The translations under genes were made by a program, and so were the position numbers. Positions 1-12,777 of a DNA stretch of 64,000 nt are shown piece after piece (the first letter of the stretch is position 1; every line of letters starts with the position of its first letter). The notes beneath the pieces were generated by a model, which did not search any database, was not told the DNA's origin, and saw only the letters and a list, made by a program, of their open reading frames with translations. Source of the stretch: Lophius americanus (Eukaryota; Chordata; Actinopteri; Lophiiformes; Lophiidae); contig JBBDHG010000054.1 of NCBI GenBank assembly GCA_037951165.1, positions 3,548,001 to 3,612,000 of the forward strand. The letters run 5' to 3'.

Positions 1-421
1 TTTGAGATTTGATCCAAATGTAAAGTGCGTTATAAATTAAATGTATTATTATTTATTATTATTGCTAGATAACGGTTTGTGTTTTGACAAATGGAGGATG
101 ATATAAGAACCGGAGCGTGAACCTGTTGAAAGGTAAACTTATGGTGTCAGCCCAGTGGATTCAACTGACTGCATTTCCTCTGTGGCTGTGAGGCGTAAAG
201 GTCAGGTGAAGGGGGTCCATGGTTGTGGCTGGAAGCTTTACAGCCCTCCCGTCTCCACTCTCTGCACCCTCTTTCTGTCTTGGGGCAGAGTGCCGTCCAA
301 GTTGAATCCCTCTGGCGGACTACTCAGACCACACCAGTTTATCCAAAAGGTTTTTACGAGTCAGGTCTCCAGGCTTTCCTTCTCTGATCTCTGTGATGCT
401 CCAAGCCTTGTTGTGCATCTG

Positions 422-595
422 AGGGGGTCCGGGCATCTGATTAGGATGCCTTCAGAACACCTCCCTTTGAAGGTTTTCCAGGCACATCCACCTAAGAGAA
501 CTCGCAGGAGGGATTATGAATGGAGGGCCATTTTGAATGGATATCTCATCTGGCCTGAAATGGATGATCTGGACAGCGCTACTTTCAATCTATGA
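422..595 (+). mobile_element. LINE 3'-end relic
   Basis: GTCCGGGCATCTGATTAGGA, then GACTATGA-like and GGCCTG segments, follow the order of a common fish non-LTR retrotransposon 3' end (remembered consensus: GGGCATCTGGTTAGGATGCC ... GGGACTATGTCTCTCGGCTG). It is strongly diverged. An open frame over 155-595 is accidental. Family (L2 or RTE type) not certain. Confidence 0.5.
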
Positions 596-1653
596 CTCCA
601 CTGTTTTTGGACATTGCAAGAAAGGAAAAATCTTCACGACTCCCAACAATGACAAATAACATTGATGGCTTTGATGTCCTGGTGACATGTGACTTTCATG
701 GATTTGTAACATGTGAAAATGGTGGAAATAAGAGCTGCCTTGGTGAAGGTTTGCGCCCCACTGAGTACCTGTTTGTTGTTGTTTTTTCCTGTTCTAGGTT
801 TCCGTGTTGTGCTTTTTTCCATGGCATCCTTTTAACTTCGTAAAATCTCAGCTTCAAGAGATTAAAAGCCAGTCCTATTCAAACCTCCATCACTGGATTG
901 GTTGGTTGAGCTTGGAGCACTGGTTTTATATTGTGTATAAAATAGAAAAGGGATTTGATCCAATGATTTCCATCTCGTTAATCCTGAACTTTAGAAAATC
1001 TGCTGGTTTTGGTCTACCTGTCATTCCTACTAGATGAGTGACGATGACTCGGGTATCATTTAAGAGTTTCGTGACACTCCCAGCATGCTTCATTAGTCCG
1101 CCCTGTTGACACAAACACAGTTGCGGAAGCTGAGCCGTTCACTAATACCCACAATTCTCACACAAGGGGGGCAAATTAGCCCTAATTACCCCAGCGATTT
1201 GTAGGCGTGGAAATAAAGGAGGACGGGTAAAGGGAGGGATGTGATGTGACCGTCAAATGTGTGTTATAGTTATTTTTTGGCCTGTCTGTATTTGTAAGCT
1301 CTTGGATTCAGACAGCTGCTGCGTTGAAGCTAATCATCTGCTCAATTACTCTGGAATGTGTAGCTGGGACGTGTTATGACTGATCAGCTTTCTCACTCTC
1401 TCTCACTCTCTCTCTCACTCTCTCCCCGTCTCTTTTCATCTATTTCTCCGGACACTCGCGTTTGCTACCATCTGTTCTCCGTCTCCCTTTCTCTCGCTGT
1501 TCCTGCTTACATACGCATCAGATTTTCCCATGAGATCTTAAGAGGCACAACAGGATCAGCTTCCTGCTGTGTAATTCGCTCCGTCACCTCTTCATAAGTG
1601 ACGGCTCAACATCTTTACTGCTATTCATAATTACGCTTGATTCACTAACACTA

Positions 1654-1850
1654 TGGTGGGGCGGCTTCAGCTCAGTCGGTTACAGCGGTCGTGTCCCAAT
1701 TGGTAAACCGACGGTTCAATACCTGCAGTCTTATTGTTGTAGGCTCCTTGAGCAAGACCCTGGACCCCCATCTGCTCCCCAGGGTGGTACTAATACAGAT
1801 AATTGATTTCACGATGTTGTACTGTGTATAAGTTTATGTGATTAGTAAAG
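1654..1850 (+). mobile_element. tRNA-derived SINE relic
   Basis: RNA polymerase III-type A box (TCAGCTCAGTCGGTTACAGC) near 1667 and B box (CGGTTCAATACC) near 1712, followed by a CTTGAGCAAGACCCTGGACC motif and a TGTACTGTGTATAAG-like tail, as in fish SINEs. A matching tail-like GGGATTAATAAAGG occurs near 2020 and may be a separated 3' end. Confidence 0.65.
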
Positions 1851-3789
1851 GTTACATTATTCATCTATTGTTTTTGTATTACTTTACAGCACTTTTTTTT
1901 TAAACTTATTTTAAATACTTTATACTTTAATATTGGCTGTATGCAATGTTTATTGATTATTTGTGTTACCGTAAATTTGGAGGAAGTTTCTGGCACAAGA
2001 AGAATCCAAAAAGGTTGTGGGATTAATAAAGGTTTACCTTCTAGTTATCGTATCATATCTTATCTTTTGATTATTTCAAATAAAAACATTTACATAAATG
2101 AAAAATCTTTCAAGCACTAACTATTGCCTGGATGTACAAAATTATTGGATAAGAGATCCGAAACCAATATTTTCTTGTTGTGGAACAAACACGTCCAAAT
2201 TCATATGAAAAATCTAGAACCAGGAAATTACATCTTTTACTTTGATAATTAACACAGCTATTAAAATAATGCTATTTGATCCAAAACTGTCACTTATAAC
2301 CTGATTTATGTATTTGAATGAAGCCTATGTTACATTTATGTAGGGCATTGAAAAACAGAGAAGCCAGGGTTCAAGTCAAGATTTTGGTAAGCAACTCGAC
2401 TTCTGTTTTAAAGATGAAGATGCTTCGCGTCTCATCCAAGAGGCTTCCTCAGTTCTACCTGGGATTGAACCTGTGATTGAAACTGTCTGGTTAGGTGAGG
2501 CTAGATCATCCCCCAAAGAGCAACAGCTTCTCTACAATAAGATTTGAGCAGCGTGGTATATTCTCTTACTCTCAGGGTTAAAACGAGAGTCGATATGGCG
2601 GGGGAAAGAAAATGCCTAAAAAAGTGAATAAAAATCTCCCACAGAGGAAAGAGAGAGGATGACCGACTGTCACAAGCTAGCAGGTCTGACCGGGAGTCAG
2701 GCCCTAACGGTACCTTAAAAACCTAATCTTGAGAGAGATACGAGAATTCCGACTGGACGCCAGTCGGAAACAAAAACATAAAAGTTTTGATATTAATAAA
2801 ATCTATAAAAGAATAGAAGAAACTGGGGGACAGAATAAATTTAAATCGAAGAAATTTGGGAAATGTGGAAAATGTGTATTTCCCTGAAACGCCCATTCAT
2901 TGTTTAAAAGTAGCTAATTTTTGAATTGATCCTTTCAATTGAAAAAAAAAGCTTATGTTCTGTCTTTGGGTTCAATATTTACATTGTAGAAAAACTAAGA
3001 AAAAGGGCGATGACTCAGTAAAAGTAACTGACTACAGATGACTGTGGAAGGTTTTTACCTGGTGTTTCCACATACAGGACCAAATGAAAGAAAAAGAAGA
3101 AACTTTTGGGGAAGAGATGGTAGACTCAGTTTATAGTATATAGTTTTAAATAGTTTCCTTGACTCATCTCTCAAACCATCAGTCCTGACCATCCAGAATG
3201 TGAACGTTGTTGTCTTCTAATGAGTGTCCGGAAGTCCAGTTTCTTCGGATTCAACCTTCAAGGGTTTCCATGACCGCCAAGAATAAGAATCTACAAAAAT
3301 ATTTCACATTTTGTTGACAGAAAATGTAATTATATTCTCCCAAGATTCCTATTTGCAATGTCAAATGTGTTTTAAGTAATTAATAGGAAATGAATTCCGC
3401 CACAATTTTTTACGTCTGTTTTAATAATCCAACTTCTGACTTTTTGTTCATGAGAAGAAGGACTTTCCTCTACACCAATTTGGAATCAAAGTACTTTTCC
3501 ATACGTGGACCCTTTATGTCTTATTTTCATTTTCCTGGCCAGTTGAGAGGGGCACCCTTACAATAAACTCATTACATGATATTACATGGTGTAGGTGACA
3601 CAAAGGTTATTCAGGTTCAAGTGGAAACATTGGTTATGCACACCTGGGTTCAGCATCTGCCTGAATTAAAAGCATCAGAACCAGGCCCGGGGTTGAGAGG
3701 ATAGTGAATACGAGAAGTTCTGTCTGAACTAGGAGCAGGAAAATCTCAAACAGGACTCTCCAGGTCAGAAATGAAAGTGAATTAATTTC

Positions 3790-3821
3790 AAAAAAAAAAA
3801 AAAGAGAGAGAGAGAGAGAGG

Positions 3822-3863
<42 letters not shown>
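3790..3863. repeat. A-run followed by GA microsatellite
   Basis: Poly-A of about 14 bases running into about 30 GA units with one GGGG interruption. Confidence 0.95.
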
Positions 3864-3865
<2 letters not shown>

Positions 3866-5673
3866 CAAAATACGACGTCTCATCTCTTCAACCTAATGCA
3901 CTTCCCTGTTACAAAAAGCAAATAGACGTTGGTTATGAAAGAGGCAATCATATGAGGAGATGAAGCTTTAATATTTGCTCTTGGTTCAGCCTTTTCTAAT
4001 TTGCTGTCTTTTGTGCATGGAGACATGGTTTTGTGCGTACTTGTGTGTGTGTTTGTGCATGTGGATGTGTGATGTCTGTGGGGTAAATAAAATAAATCAG
4101 TTTGAAAGATTCGTAGGGTAATTGATTGGTACCATATTTTATTGCTGTGTATGCTGACATAGCTGATCGATGCTCAGCACCATTATTGGAATAAGTTTGG
4201 AGCAAAAAAACAAGTATGTGAATAAGAAAATGAATGCCTTTATTGTGAAGACCATTCATCTGTCAGAATAACGTTGAGGTCAGTCATTCCAGTGTTTTTC
4301 CAGGCCCTTGCCCTGCGTCTGGTGATGACCACTGAGTTGGACTTGACATACTTTGGTGTCTGACATCTGATATACACTGACTGAAGCTGTGGGCGCTGAC
4401 TGGCATCATCTATGGAAATGGTTTGGAAAATACGCAAGATAGATTCAATGCTTATAGTTTCCTGACTTAATGACTGCAGACTTATTATCCATGAACTTGT
4501 AATACCCTGGTTACATCGAACTACATTTTTATTTTTTATTTTTACATATATTTTGCATTCAGGTGGATTTGCAGCAATGTATGTAAAGATGCTGGAGCGG
4601 ATTCATATCACTATTCACTAATAATAACTCGTGTTCTGTAAATGCTGTCAAGAAAATGAACTTCTTGAATACTTAAATATGCATGTACACTGTATGATAA
4701 TGTCATCTATTATTGCTTTGAGAATCTTAAAAATCAGCACAATTATGGCTATTTAAATTTGAATTAAACATTAAACGTCAAACATTTCCTTAACTGCCAC
4801 AGTTGTTTAATTATTGACATATTAATTCACTTTTATTCCGCTTCCAGTGCTGCTACAGCATCTTAGTGCTCTTCCTGCAGTGGAAGTGCCTGTGGTGATT
4901 CTCCCAGGCTGCCGGCGGGAGGCCTGTTTGCATATAAGTGCACTACATGCTGATGCAGAAGCTACATGCTAATGATGATGAGGAGCTCCAGAGGACAGGA
5001 GTGACACCGACGTACTGGGGAAAAAAAATCTTAAATCTCTCCATCTTTTTTTTCCCCTCATGTAGTTTCACTCTCTTTGTATGAACTTGTGAGCCCTGGT
5101 AGTCCATAAATACTCATGATGTCAGAGGAAAGACTTTTTCAAACAGTGATTTATTCACTCTGCTGCAGAACCGTTTATGTTATGTATTTAATATTTTTCC
5201 TTCTGAAATGACCCAGAGGAATCCTGTTTTTCCCTGACAGTAAACGAAGTAAAAATTATGGGCCATGAAAAATAAAACAAATTATTGAAATTAAGATTCA
5301 TAATGCTGTAAATGTGCAATATTAAATATATGTATATAAATATCTACATATCTGCCTTATAGGGACTTAAGTTAGTTAAAATCACAAAGTCAGTAAAAGT
5401 GTAGAACAATATTAAAGCATCATATTTTAGGACCATTTTCCGGAAGTCCTAAAACATGTGAAAATATTTCTAAAACAAAGTTAAAGCTAATCTTTAACTT
5501 TATGTCCAACACTGTGTTAATAAATAAAATAAAATAAATGTAAAATAATACACTTAGCATTTAGTTTATGGACAATAGCAATTTTTCTTTGTAACTTTAT
5601 TATGACAATTTAATTTGAGTTGATTATATTCAACATCCTATAATCAAGTCAACGTCATCTGCCCTCTGAATGG

Positions 5674-5815
<142 letters not shown>

Positions 5816-6068
5816 ATAATAATCATGAAATAATTGTATGGCTGACTGTGTGAACTCATTTATTTCCAGTGCCTTACGATTCTTGGACCCTCTGGATAGA
5901 AATGCAGACGATGCGGCCCAGAGGGGATGTTTTTCAGTTTAGAGGAGAGAGGAATGTCAGCGGGCTGCTGCTGTCGATCAAGGCCTCGATCCTCTTACAG
6001 TTGTAGAGATATCTGCGTACCAGCTGGTCCGCTTAGAACAATGCATGTTTAGCTATAAAGTATTCTGA

Positions 6069-6092
6069 ACATGGAACGTATACGTTCCATGT
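6069..6092. repeat. 24-bp perfect palindrome
   Basis: Half-site ACATGGAACGTA followed at once by its exact reverse complement. About 40 bases further on, 6130-6164 holds another inverted repeat with 11-bp arms GATCACAGATC/GATCTGTGATC around a 13-base spacer. Confidence 0.93.
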
Positions 6093-6384
6093 ATACATAT
6101 ATTGTTCATACATATATTGTTCAGCATCTGATCACAGATCGATGCAATTCATTGATCTGTGATCTGTATCAATGTCACCAATGAACCTGTTAGAATAAGA
6201 TCATTTAATCTGGCTATTTAATGAAAATAATGCCCAACCACTAAATGGTACAGAAACTGTGTCTGCATTTGAGAAAAGTTTTCATCCGAGTCATTCCTTT
6301 TTATTACGTAGACCCCTTTCATTTGAAACACAAATAGCTGTACATTCTATTCAAACGGGCTTGTTACTTTAAGAAGGAGTAGCA

Positions 6385-6540
6385 TTTTTAGTTTTGCAGC
6401 ACTGTGGTGGAGTGGGTAACACCGCTGACTGACAGCGAGAAGGTTTTGGGTTTGAAATTCTACCTCTGCCATCAGGGCCTTTCTAGGAGGAGTTGTAATG
6501 TTATCCCCCAGTTTGTGTAAGTTCTCTCCCGCCAAGTCCA
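6385..6540 (+). mobile_element. common teleost interspersed repeat (5' part)
   Basis: GCACTGTGGTGGAGTGGGTA, ACAGCGAGAAGGTTTTGGGT and AAGTTCTCTCCCGCC follow a very common fish repeat of the form GCACGGTGGTGCAGTGG ... CAGCAAGAAGGTTCTGGGTT. It directly abuts the 14-bp minisatellite. Class not assigned. Confidence 0.5.
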
Positions 6541-6547
6541 AACACAT

Positions 6548-7630
6548 GAGACTGTGTTCTTGAGACTGTGGTTCTGAGACTGTGGTTCTGAGACTGTGTT
6601 CTGAGACTGTGTTCCTAATACTGTGGTTCTGAGATTGTTCTCCCTGAGACTGATGTTTTGAGACTGTGGTTCTGAGACTGTGTTCTGAGACTGTGGTTCT
6701 GAGACTGTGTTCTGAGACTGATGTTCTGAGACTGATGTTTTGAGACTGTGGTTCTGAGACTGTGTTCTGAGACTGTGGTTCTGAGACTGTGGTTCTGAGA
6801 CTGATGTTCTGAGACTGATGTTCTGAGACTGATGTTCTGAGACTGATGTTCTGAGAGTGTGGTTCTGAGACTGATGTTCTGAGACTGATGTTCTGAGACT
6901 GTGGTTCTGAGACTGATGTTCTGAGACTGATGTTCTGAGACTGTGGTTCTGAGACTGATGTTCTTAGACTGTGGTTCTGAGACTGATGTTCTGAGACTGA
7001 TGTTCTGAGACTGATGTTCTGACACTGATGTTCTGAGACTGATGTTCTGAGACTGTGGTTCTGAGACTGTGGTTCTGAGACTGATGTTCTGAGACTGTGG
7101 TTCTGAGACTGATGTTCTGAGACTGTGGTTCTGAGACTGATGTTCTGAGACTGATGTTCTGAGACTGTGGTTCTGAGACTGATGTTCTGAGACTGTGGTT
7201 CTGAGACTGATGTTCTGAGACTGATGTTCTGACACTGATGTTCTGAGACTGATGTTCTGAGACTGATGTTCTGAGACTGTGGTTCTGAGACTGATGTTCT
7301 GAGACTGTGGTTCTGAGACTGATGTTCTGAGACTGATGTTCTGAGACTGATGTTCTGAGACTGATGTTCTGACACTGATGTTCTGAGACTGATGTTCTGA
7401 GACTGATGTTCTGAGACTGTGGTTCTGAGACTGATGTTCTGAGACTGATGTTCTGAGACTGTGGTTCTGAGACTGATGTTCTGAGACTGTGGTTCTGAGA
7501 CTGTGGTTCTGAGACTGATGTTCTGAGACTGATGTTCTGAGACTGATGTTCTGAGACTGTGGTTCTGAGACTGTGGTTCTGAGACTGTGGTTCTGAGACT
7601 GTGGTTCTGAGACTGTGGTTCTGAGACTGT
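6548..7630. repeat. 14-bp minisatellite, about 77 copies, two main variants
   Basis: Units CTGAGACTGATGTT and CTGAGACTGTGGTT alternate irregularly, with rarer CTGACACTGATGTT and shortened CTGAGACTGTGTT units, mostly at the 6.55-6.8 kb edge. Because 14 is not a multiple of 3 and no unit contains a minus-strand stop, a 441-residue open frame cycles through all frames. It is not a gene. Confidence 0.97.
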
Positions 7631-7961
7631 CTCTGGGGCTGCAGGACGCGTCTTGAATGAGAGCAGAAACATCTTGGCTACAAGGACTGACCTGCTACTA
7701 CCTTTGTAACTAGTAGGAGTCTAACGTTAGATAGTGACGCTGAGCTTAAGATGTTCGCTTACTCTCTACAAACGCCAAAGTGAACTTCCACACAAGTGAC
7801 TCACTTATGTGAGGCGTTACATGAAGTTAACGCAGCTCAAAGTTCTGACCCGTGTCTGTGCGGCTGCAGGCGTGCTGACCGCGTCGATGTTCCTGCAGCA
7901 TCATCTGTAACCAAACACGCCAGACGCATCAGGATTATAGGGGGGAAATGACATTCAGCAG

Positions 7962-7972
7962 CACACACCCAT

Positions 7973-8010
<38 letters not shown>

Positions 8011-8013
8011 ATG

Positions 8014-8056
<43 letters not shown>

Positions 8057-8121
8057 TACATGCATACACGCTCACACACACACACACACACACACACCCG
8101 CAAACACACACACGCACACAC

Positions 8122-8165
<44 letters not shown>

Positions 8166-8364
8166 TATATGCATACACGCTCACACACACACACACACCC
8201 ATGCACACGCACACGCTGTACATGCTCACGCACAAGCACCCATACACACACATGCACACACGCTCACACACATGCACCCATACACACACACCCATACACA
8301 CCCACACACGCTCACAAACATGCACGCATACACACACTCTCACACGCACACACACTCACACACA
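7962..8364. repeat. compound CA microsatellite
   Basis: About 400 bases of CA with CATGC, CGCT and CCCATA interruptions that repeat as blocks (CACGCTGTACATGCATACAC occurs near 8051 and a variant near 8160). Overlapping His/Thr or Val/Cys frames on both strands are artefacts. Confidence 0.96.
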
Positions 8365-9061
8365 AGTGCATGCAGCTGTTGATTATGTCACCAAGGGTAG
8401 AAATACTGCTGGTTCTGGCACCGGACCAGCTTGAATTTTTAAGGATTCACATCAGTCCAGACTTTGTTGGGAATAATGATATCCAGTCGGTCACATGATT
8501 TTTCTTAGCTTTAGTGCTTTTGCTGAAACGTTTCCAAACAGGACAAAAGCACAACGACATGGACTGTTCTACCTGAAATCTGTCTTTTGCGTGTGTCTTA
8601 GAATGGGGTCCTGTGCCCTCGCGGTCTGCTGCTCTGACAAGCTTCCTGTCCAGACAGGAAATCCATTCTTCTGTGTGTGTTTGTCAGTCTGGCAGTGTGA
8701 GTGTGTATTTACGTGAGTGTTTGCGTGGAGACGGGCAACAGACATGTCATGGTATCTTACAATAAGTGTCTGTGGAATGCGACTCACTTCCCTCGGAACC
8801 ACTCGGCTCCTGTCTGGTCCATGATGCGGCGTACAGTATTCTGTTTGAGAAAGGTTATTAAAGGCTGGCTCCCAGAAAGATATGTGTATTCTCATTTGTG
8901 AGTTCAGGTAGGTTCTGTCTTCATTCATAAAGTCTGCTGTGATCATCATTTCCACTGAAGAAGTGAGGTTTCGCCCACAGCTGTTTGTAATAGTGACATT
9001 AGTTTGTTTTTAATGATAATATTGTGAAGGCTATTTATTTGTATGCGTTGTACGTTTCTAT

Positions 9062-9256
9062 ATTTGCTACCCCTGCAGGGTCTTTTTGGGTGGAGTCTAA
9101 CCCAGCTAACATTGACTGACTCTTTTGGGGTTGCCAGTTCATCAGAGGACACTAAGAGAGACACATAAAATAAAAACCTAAAAACAGAAAGTTCCCAGAT
9201 GTGGATTCAAACCCAGAACCTCCTTTGCTGTGAAGCCACACTGTTCTGCCCGTGAC
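9062..9256 (-). mobile_element. common teleost interspersed repeat (inverted, internally deleted)
   Basis: Reading plus, CTGCAGGGTCTTTTTGGGTG ... TTCAAACCCAGAACCTCCTT ... CTGTGAAGCCACACTGTTCT is the reverse complement of the same family as the copy at 6385. Confidence 0.45.
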
Positions 9257-10027
9257 TGGAAATAATCAGCCAGTTTGATCAAGGATGACGAAAGGTATTT
9301 GTAGCTGAGGTTAAATGACTTGTAAGACTGGCTTTCCCTGCTTTAAACAAGACAATGGGGCGCCGATCATTTAATAGGACTTACTGGCAGCTGTGCTGGG
9401 TTGCACAACAATTTATACTTTTTGGCAGCAGGAGCTCATGAGCTTAGAAATAACCGTTTCTCATCATTTTGTGTTATGTGCTCAATACTCTGTAGGCTGG
9501 CATTCGCCGTAATGTCCAGTGCTACTTATCTAGTTATTTGAAGATTTATCCTAGACTTTATTTTATTTGTAATGTCTATTTTTACTATTTATTTGACTGT
9601 TTATTTTGTTTCTTATTTATTCTTTACTAAATAAGGGTTCATTTTATGTTATATTTTATATTATATTTTTTATTATTACGGTTTTTTACAATTCTTCATG
9701 CCTCTTTTTTTATTATCTATTTTACTGTATATTTCATTTTATTTCAGAAACATTCAATCAATTTTTATTGTTTATTTTAATCAATTAGTAAGGCCTCTTA
9801 ACAGTTTTAATTAATTATTTTTCTATTGTTTCAATTTTTTTTTAGATTTCGTTAATCATGTTTTAACCCTGTAAACCACGTGTGTGCATAGTTTATATAA
9901 ATACATTTTTTCAAGTATAAAAAATTTGGTTAAAAGTGGAATTTCGATTAAATAATTCTGTTAAATTGAACTAATTGTACAATTGTGTCTCAGAAAGGAA
10001 CAATCACTTTAAAATTCTGCTCAGCAA

Positions 10028-10033
10028 TTTATT
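10028..10033 (-). terminator. candidate vgll3 polyadenylation signal
   Basis: AATAAA on the minus strand about 500 bp beyond the vgll3 stop. The implied 3' UTR contains a CA microsatellite at 10139-10168. No transcript evidence is available. Confidence 0.4.
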
Positions 10034-10136
10034 ATTTACACATACAGCATCAATATTTATACTTCACCAACTCAACAAATGCAAAATAGTAAAGAGGCAT
10101 TCATGCTGACATAAAGCAAATGACATCAGACAAACT

Positions 10137-10138
<2 letters not shown>

Positions 10139-10168
<30 letters not shown>
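10139..10168. repeat. CA microsatellite in vgll3 3' UTR
   Basis: About 14 CA units within the inferred 3' UTR. Confidence 0.9.
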
Positions 10169-10171
<3 letters not shown>

Positions 10172-10531
10172 AAACATTTACAGTCGTAAACAAACATTTA
10201 CTGTACAAAACAAACTGGATCAAAATGAAGCCCTTGAAACAGAGCCACTTTGTCTCACATTGCATGAAAAAGAAATTGTGCCGACAGAGAAAAGAGGACT
10301 CCTCCATTTAAAGCTAGTAGTCTTTCCTTTCTCCAAAGAGCGATCTTACGCAGCCACGGCGTTGGATCGCTGCCCCTCAGCTCCAAAGCCTGAGCTCACA
10401 TCCGCTAGAAGCTGTGTGGACAGTGCAGGTCCGTAGTTTGAGCTACAGTCGGCCTTCATCACAGTGCTGGTGTCGGAGCCACATAGTAGGTCCATTTTGG
10501 TGTGAAGTTATATTCCCTCTCTGTGCATCAG

Positions 10532-10572
10532 TTAGAACCAAACTGGTGACTTTACTTTGGTCTGATCCAGAG
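10532..10572 (-). CDS. vgll3: vgll3 coding exon 4 (short C-terminal exon)
   Basis: A strong acceptor (pyrimidine-rich, ending CTCCCGCAG) lies after an 87-bp intron. Joined in phase 1 it adds ALDQTKVKSPVWF and a stop at 10534-10532. Phase fit and acceptor quality support it. I cannot confirm the C-terminus against family members from memory, so it is held at moderate confidence. Confidence 0.62.
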
Positions 10573-12745
10573 CTGCGGGAGCGACAGAAACAAGGTGACA
10601 TTACTATTATGGCAGGAGTTAGAACTCATGTGTAGTTGACTTTATTTTGTAGTATCTACCTGAGTCATACACCTCCAAGGATCCATGGAGGGCTGAGGAG
10701 GTCCAGGTGACAGAACTACCCGTCACAGGGCTGCTGCTGCTGCTGCTGCTGGGGACCATCTCTGTCTTCACCCCCTCGCTGTGTGGTGAGCTCCCCGCGC
10801 TGGCGGCCGGCTGGCTGTGGTTCCGAACCCCGGGCAGCAGCAGGGGATTAAACCTGGGATCCAGCGCTGGGCTGTGGGTAGGATATGTATGGAGAATGGG
10901 GTGGTGGTGCCGGGTGTGGATGTGAGGGTGAGGATGGTACACGTTGTGGACATTAGGGTAGCTGCTTGTGCTCTGTTGGTTCAGGCTGTATGTCCAGCTT
11001 TCAGGGAGGGTGGCTGGAGGCGGGAGGCTGCCCTGAGAGAGCATGTGGTCAGCCCACAGAGCTCCATCCGGGGGATTAAGGGAAACGGGGCTGGGGGAAA
11101 AGTCTGGGTGGACTGAGACAGAGACAGATGGGAGGCAAGAACCGGCCTGGGCTGGACAGCTGCTGCTCCACACTGAGCTGCTCTGTCCTTCAGAATGAAG
11201 ACCACCGTCTGAAAAAAACAACGACACATTTCATAGGAAAAAAAGAAAATCGCCTCACAGTTCATCTGATGTGATTAATTGAAAGTCTTCGGACGTCTGA
11301 GGCTCACCTTTCCATAAGCCAGTGGTTGATGAGGGCGATGGCTGGCTCACCCTGATCGGTTTGGTCTCGCTGTTGAAGGTGCTGGTCTGACTGAGAGCCC
11401 GGGAAAAGTGTTCATCCACAACGTCGCTGATATCCCCTTGAAAGTAGGTGAACAAAACACAACGGGAGCTCAGGTACTCGGCCTCTGCCGGCTGAACGCT
11501 GTCCTTCAGCTCCGGATCGGATGATGATCGCCGGCCTGATTCAAGTCCTTGAGCTGCAGGACCCTGACGGTGGCCATGATCCCTGGAGAGCATCCCTCTT
11601 CCTCCTCCTGCTTGCTGCTGATACTCCATAGACTCTTGCATCTTGGTGTAGATATTCAGCCTTCTCTGCAGGAGGAGATCCAGATAGTTTAATACCAACC
11701 AGGAGTCAAAACATCACTTTTTATAAGAGCAGCTTCAGGAGAGACTGAGCTCTATGTGATATCGATGATCAAAAAGTAACATTTGCGTTCCAATTGTTGT
11801 CTCTGATGTAGATAGAGGGAGTTGTTTGAAAGGAAGCGTCTTTTCCCCCATACTGCATTCCAACCATTTGAAAAGCTCTAAGCGCCTCATCCACATTCCT
11901 GAGTGACTGACTGGCTGTCATTACATCACCGTTTGACCGCAGAATTAATGGTTCTGTGTCATTACGCCTGACCCGGGGTGAATAAGGAGACAAACACTGG
12001 ATTTTAGTCATTCAAACTGGAAATGGAGTTAAGAGGTGTTTATGTAAGGAGTAAAGCTCCTCAGAAGTGGCGCAATATAGGAAAAAAGACTTTTAATCAC
12101 AGGAGGTTAGAAATCGTTCCTATAGTAGCTTTAAGTTATATGATCATTTATAGCCTCTCAGTTATATGACATATTTTATTTAAGCACATTTGATATAACT
12201 TCTGCCATTATGCACTGACAAACTATTTTTTTGGGATTTACTCAGTCCAAATATGTCACAATTCAACCAAACAGAGTTTGGTAAGAAACAATGAAACAAC
12301 ATGAACCTGTATGCAAACAACATGATTATATGTCCAAACGCAACATTATCTTTACAACATGGATAACGAGGGTCCAGTTAACTGAGTTTAACCAGATTAT
12401 ATTTATTTTGCTCCACTTAACTGTGTTTATTCACGTCTACATTAATGAATCAGTACCAGCTTGATGTACTGTTCAGTTTCTTTCAGAACTATAAAGTTGA
12501 GTCAAATGGACTTTATGTTGTTGCTCTAACAAGTTTCAACTCTAAGTTACACCTGCTAAAGTAGTTTAAGTTCAAACAGACACCACATTTGTGTAATCCA
12601 AATCAGCTTTAAGTGGATGAGTTGGAATAACTAGCAGTGTTCACTTCTTGGAGAGAACAGGTTAAGTTCTGGAAACATACATATAGGTGAAATGTCCTCG
12701 TCTCAGTTGAAAGAAGAGGATCCTGATGCTGCTGCCCTCACCTGT

Positions 12746-12777
<32 letters not shown>

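Noticed and set aside
155..595. 146-residue plus-strand open frame
   Set aside because: Overlaps a decayed LINE 3' end in the region 422-595 and shows no family similarity as protein.
1654..1760. Possible tRNA gene (A and B boxes present)
   Set aside because: No clover-leaf with matching acceptor stem is seen and the body continues as a SINE. The same applies at 14234.
6548..7630. Regular repeats that resemble a CRISPR array
   Set aside because: No unique spacers; head-to-tail minisatellite units in a vertebrate genome. The same holds for the arrays at 29440, 39055 and 53108.
6347..7672. 441-residue minus-strand open frame rich in Ser, Gln, His and Leu
   Set aside because: It is the translation of a 14-bp tandem repeat that contains no stop in any minus-strand frame; a second frame is open over the same DNA.
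7837..8498. Several overlapping His/Thr and Val/Cys frames
   Set aside because: Products of the CA microsatellite on both strands.
10346..10495. 49-codon minus-strand frame starting MDLLCGSDTS, considered as the last exon of vgll3
   Set aside because: An in-frame stop lies just upstream and no acceptor in the right phase is available; the exon at 10572-10532 fits better. It would be in the 3' UTR.
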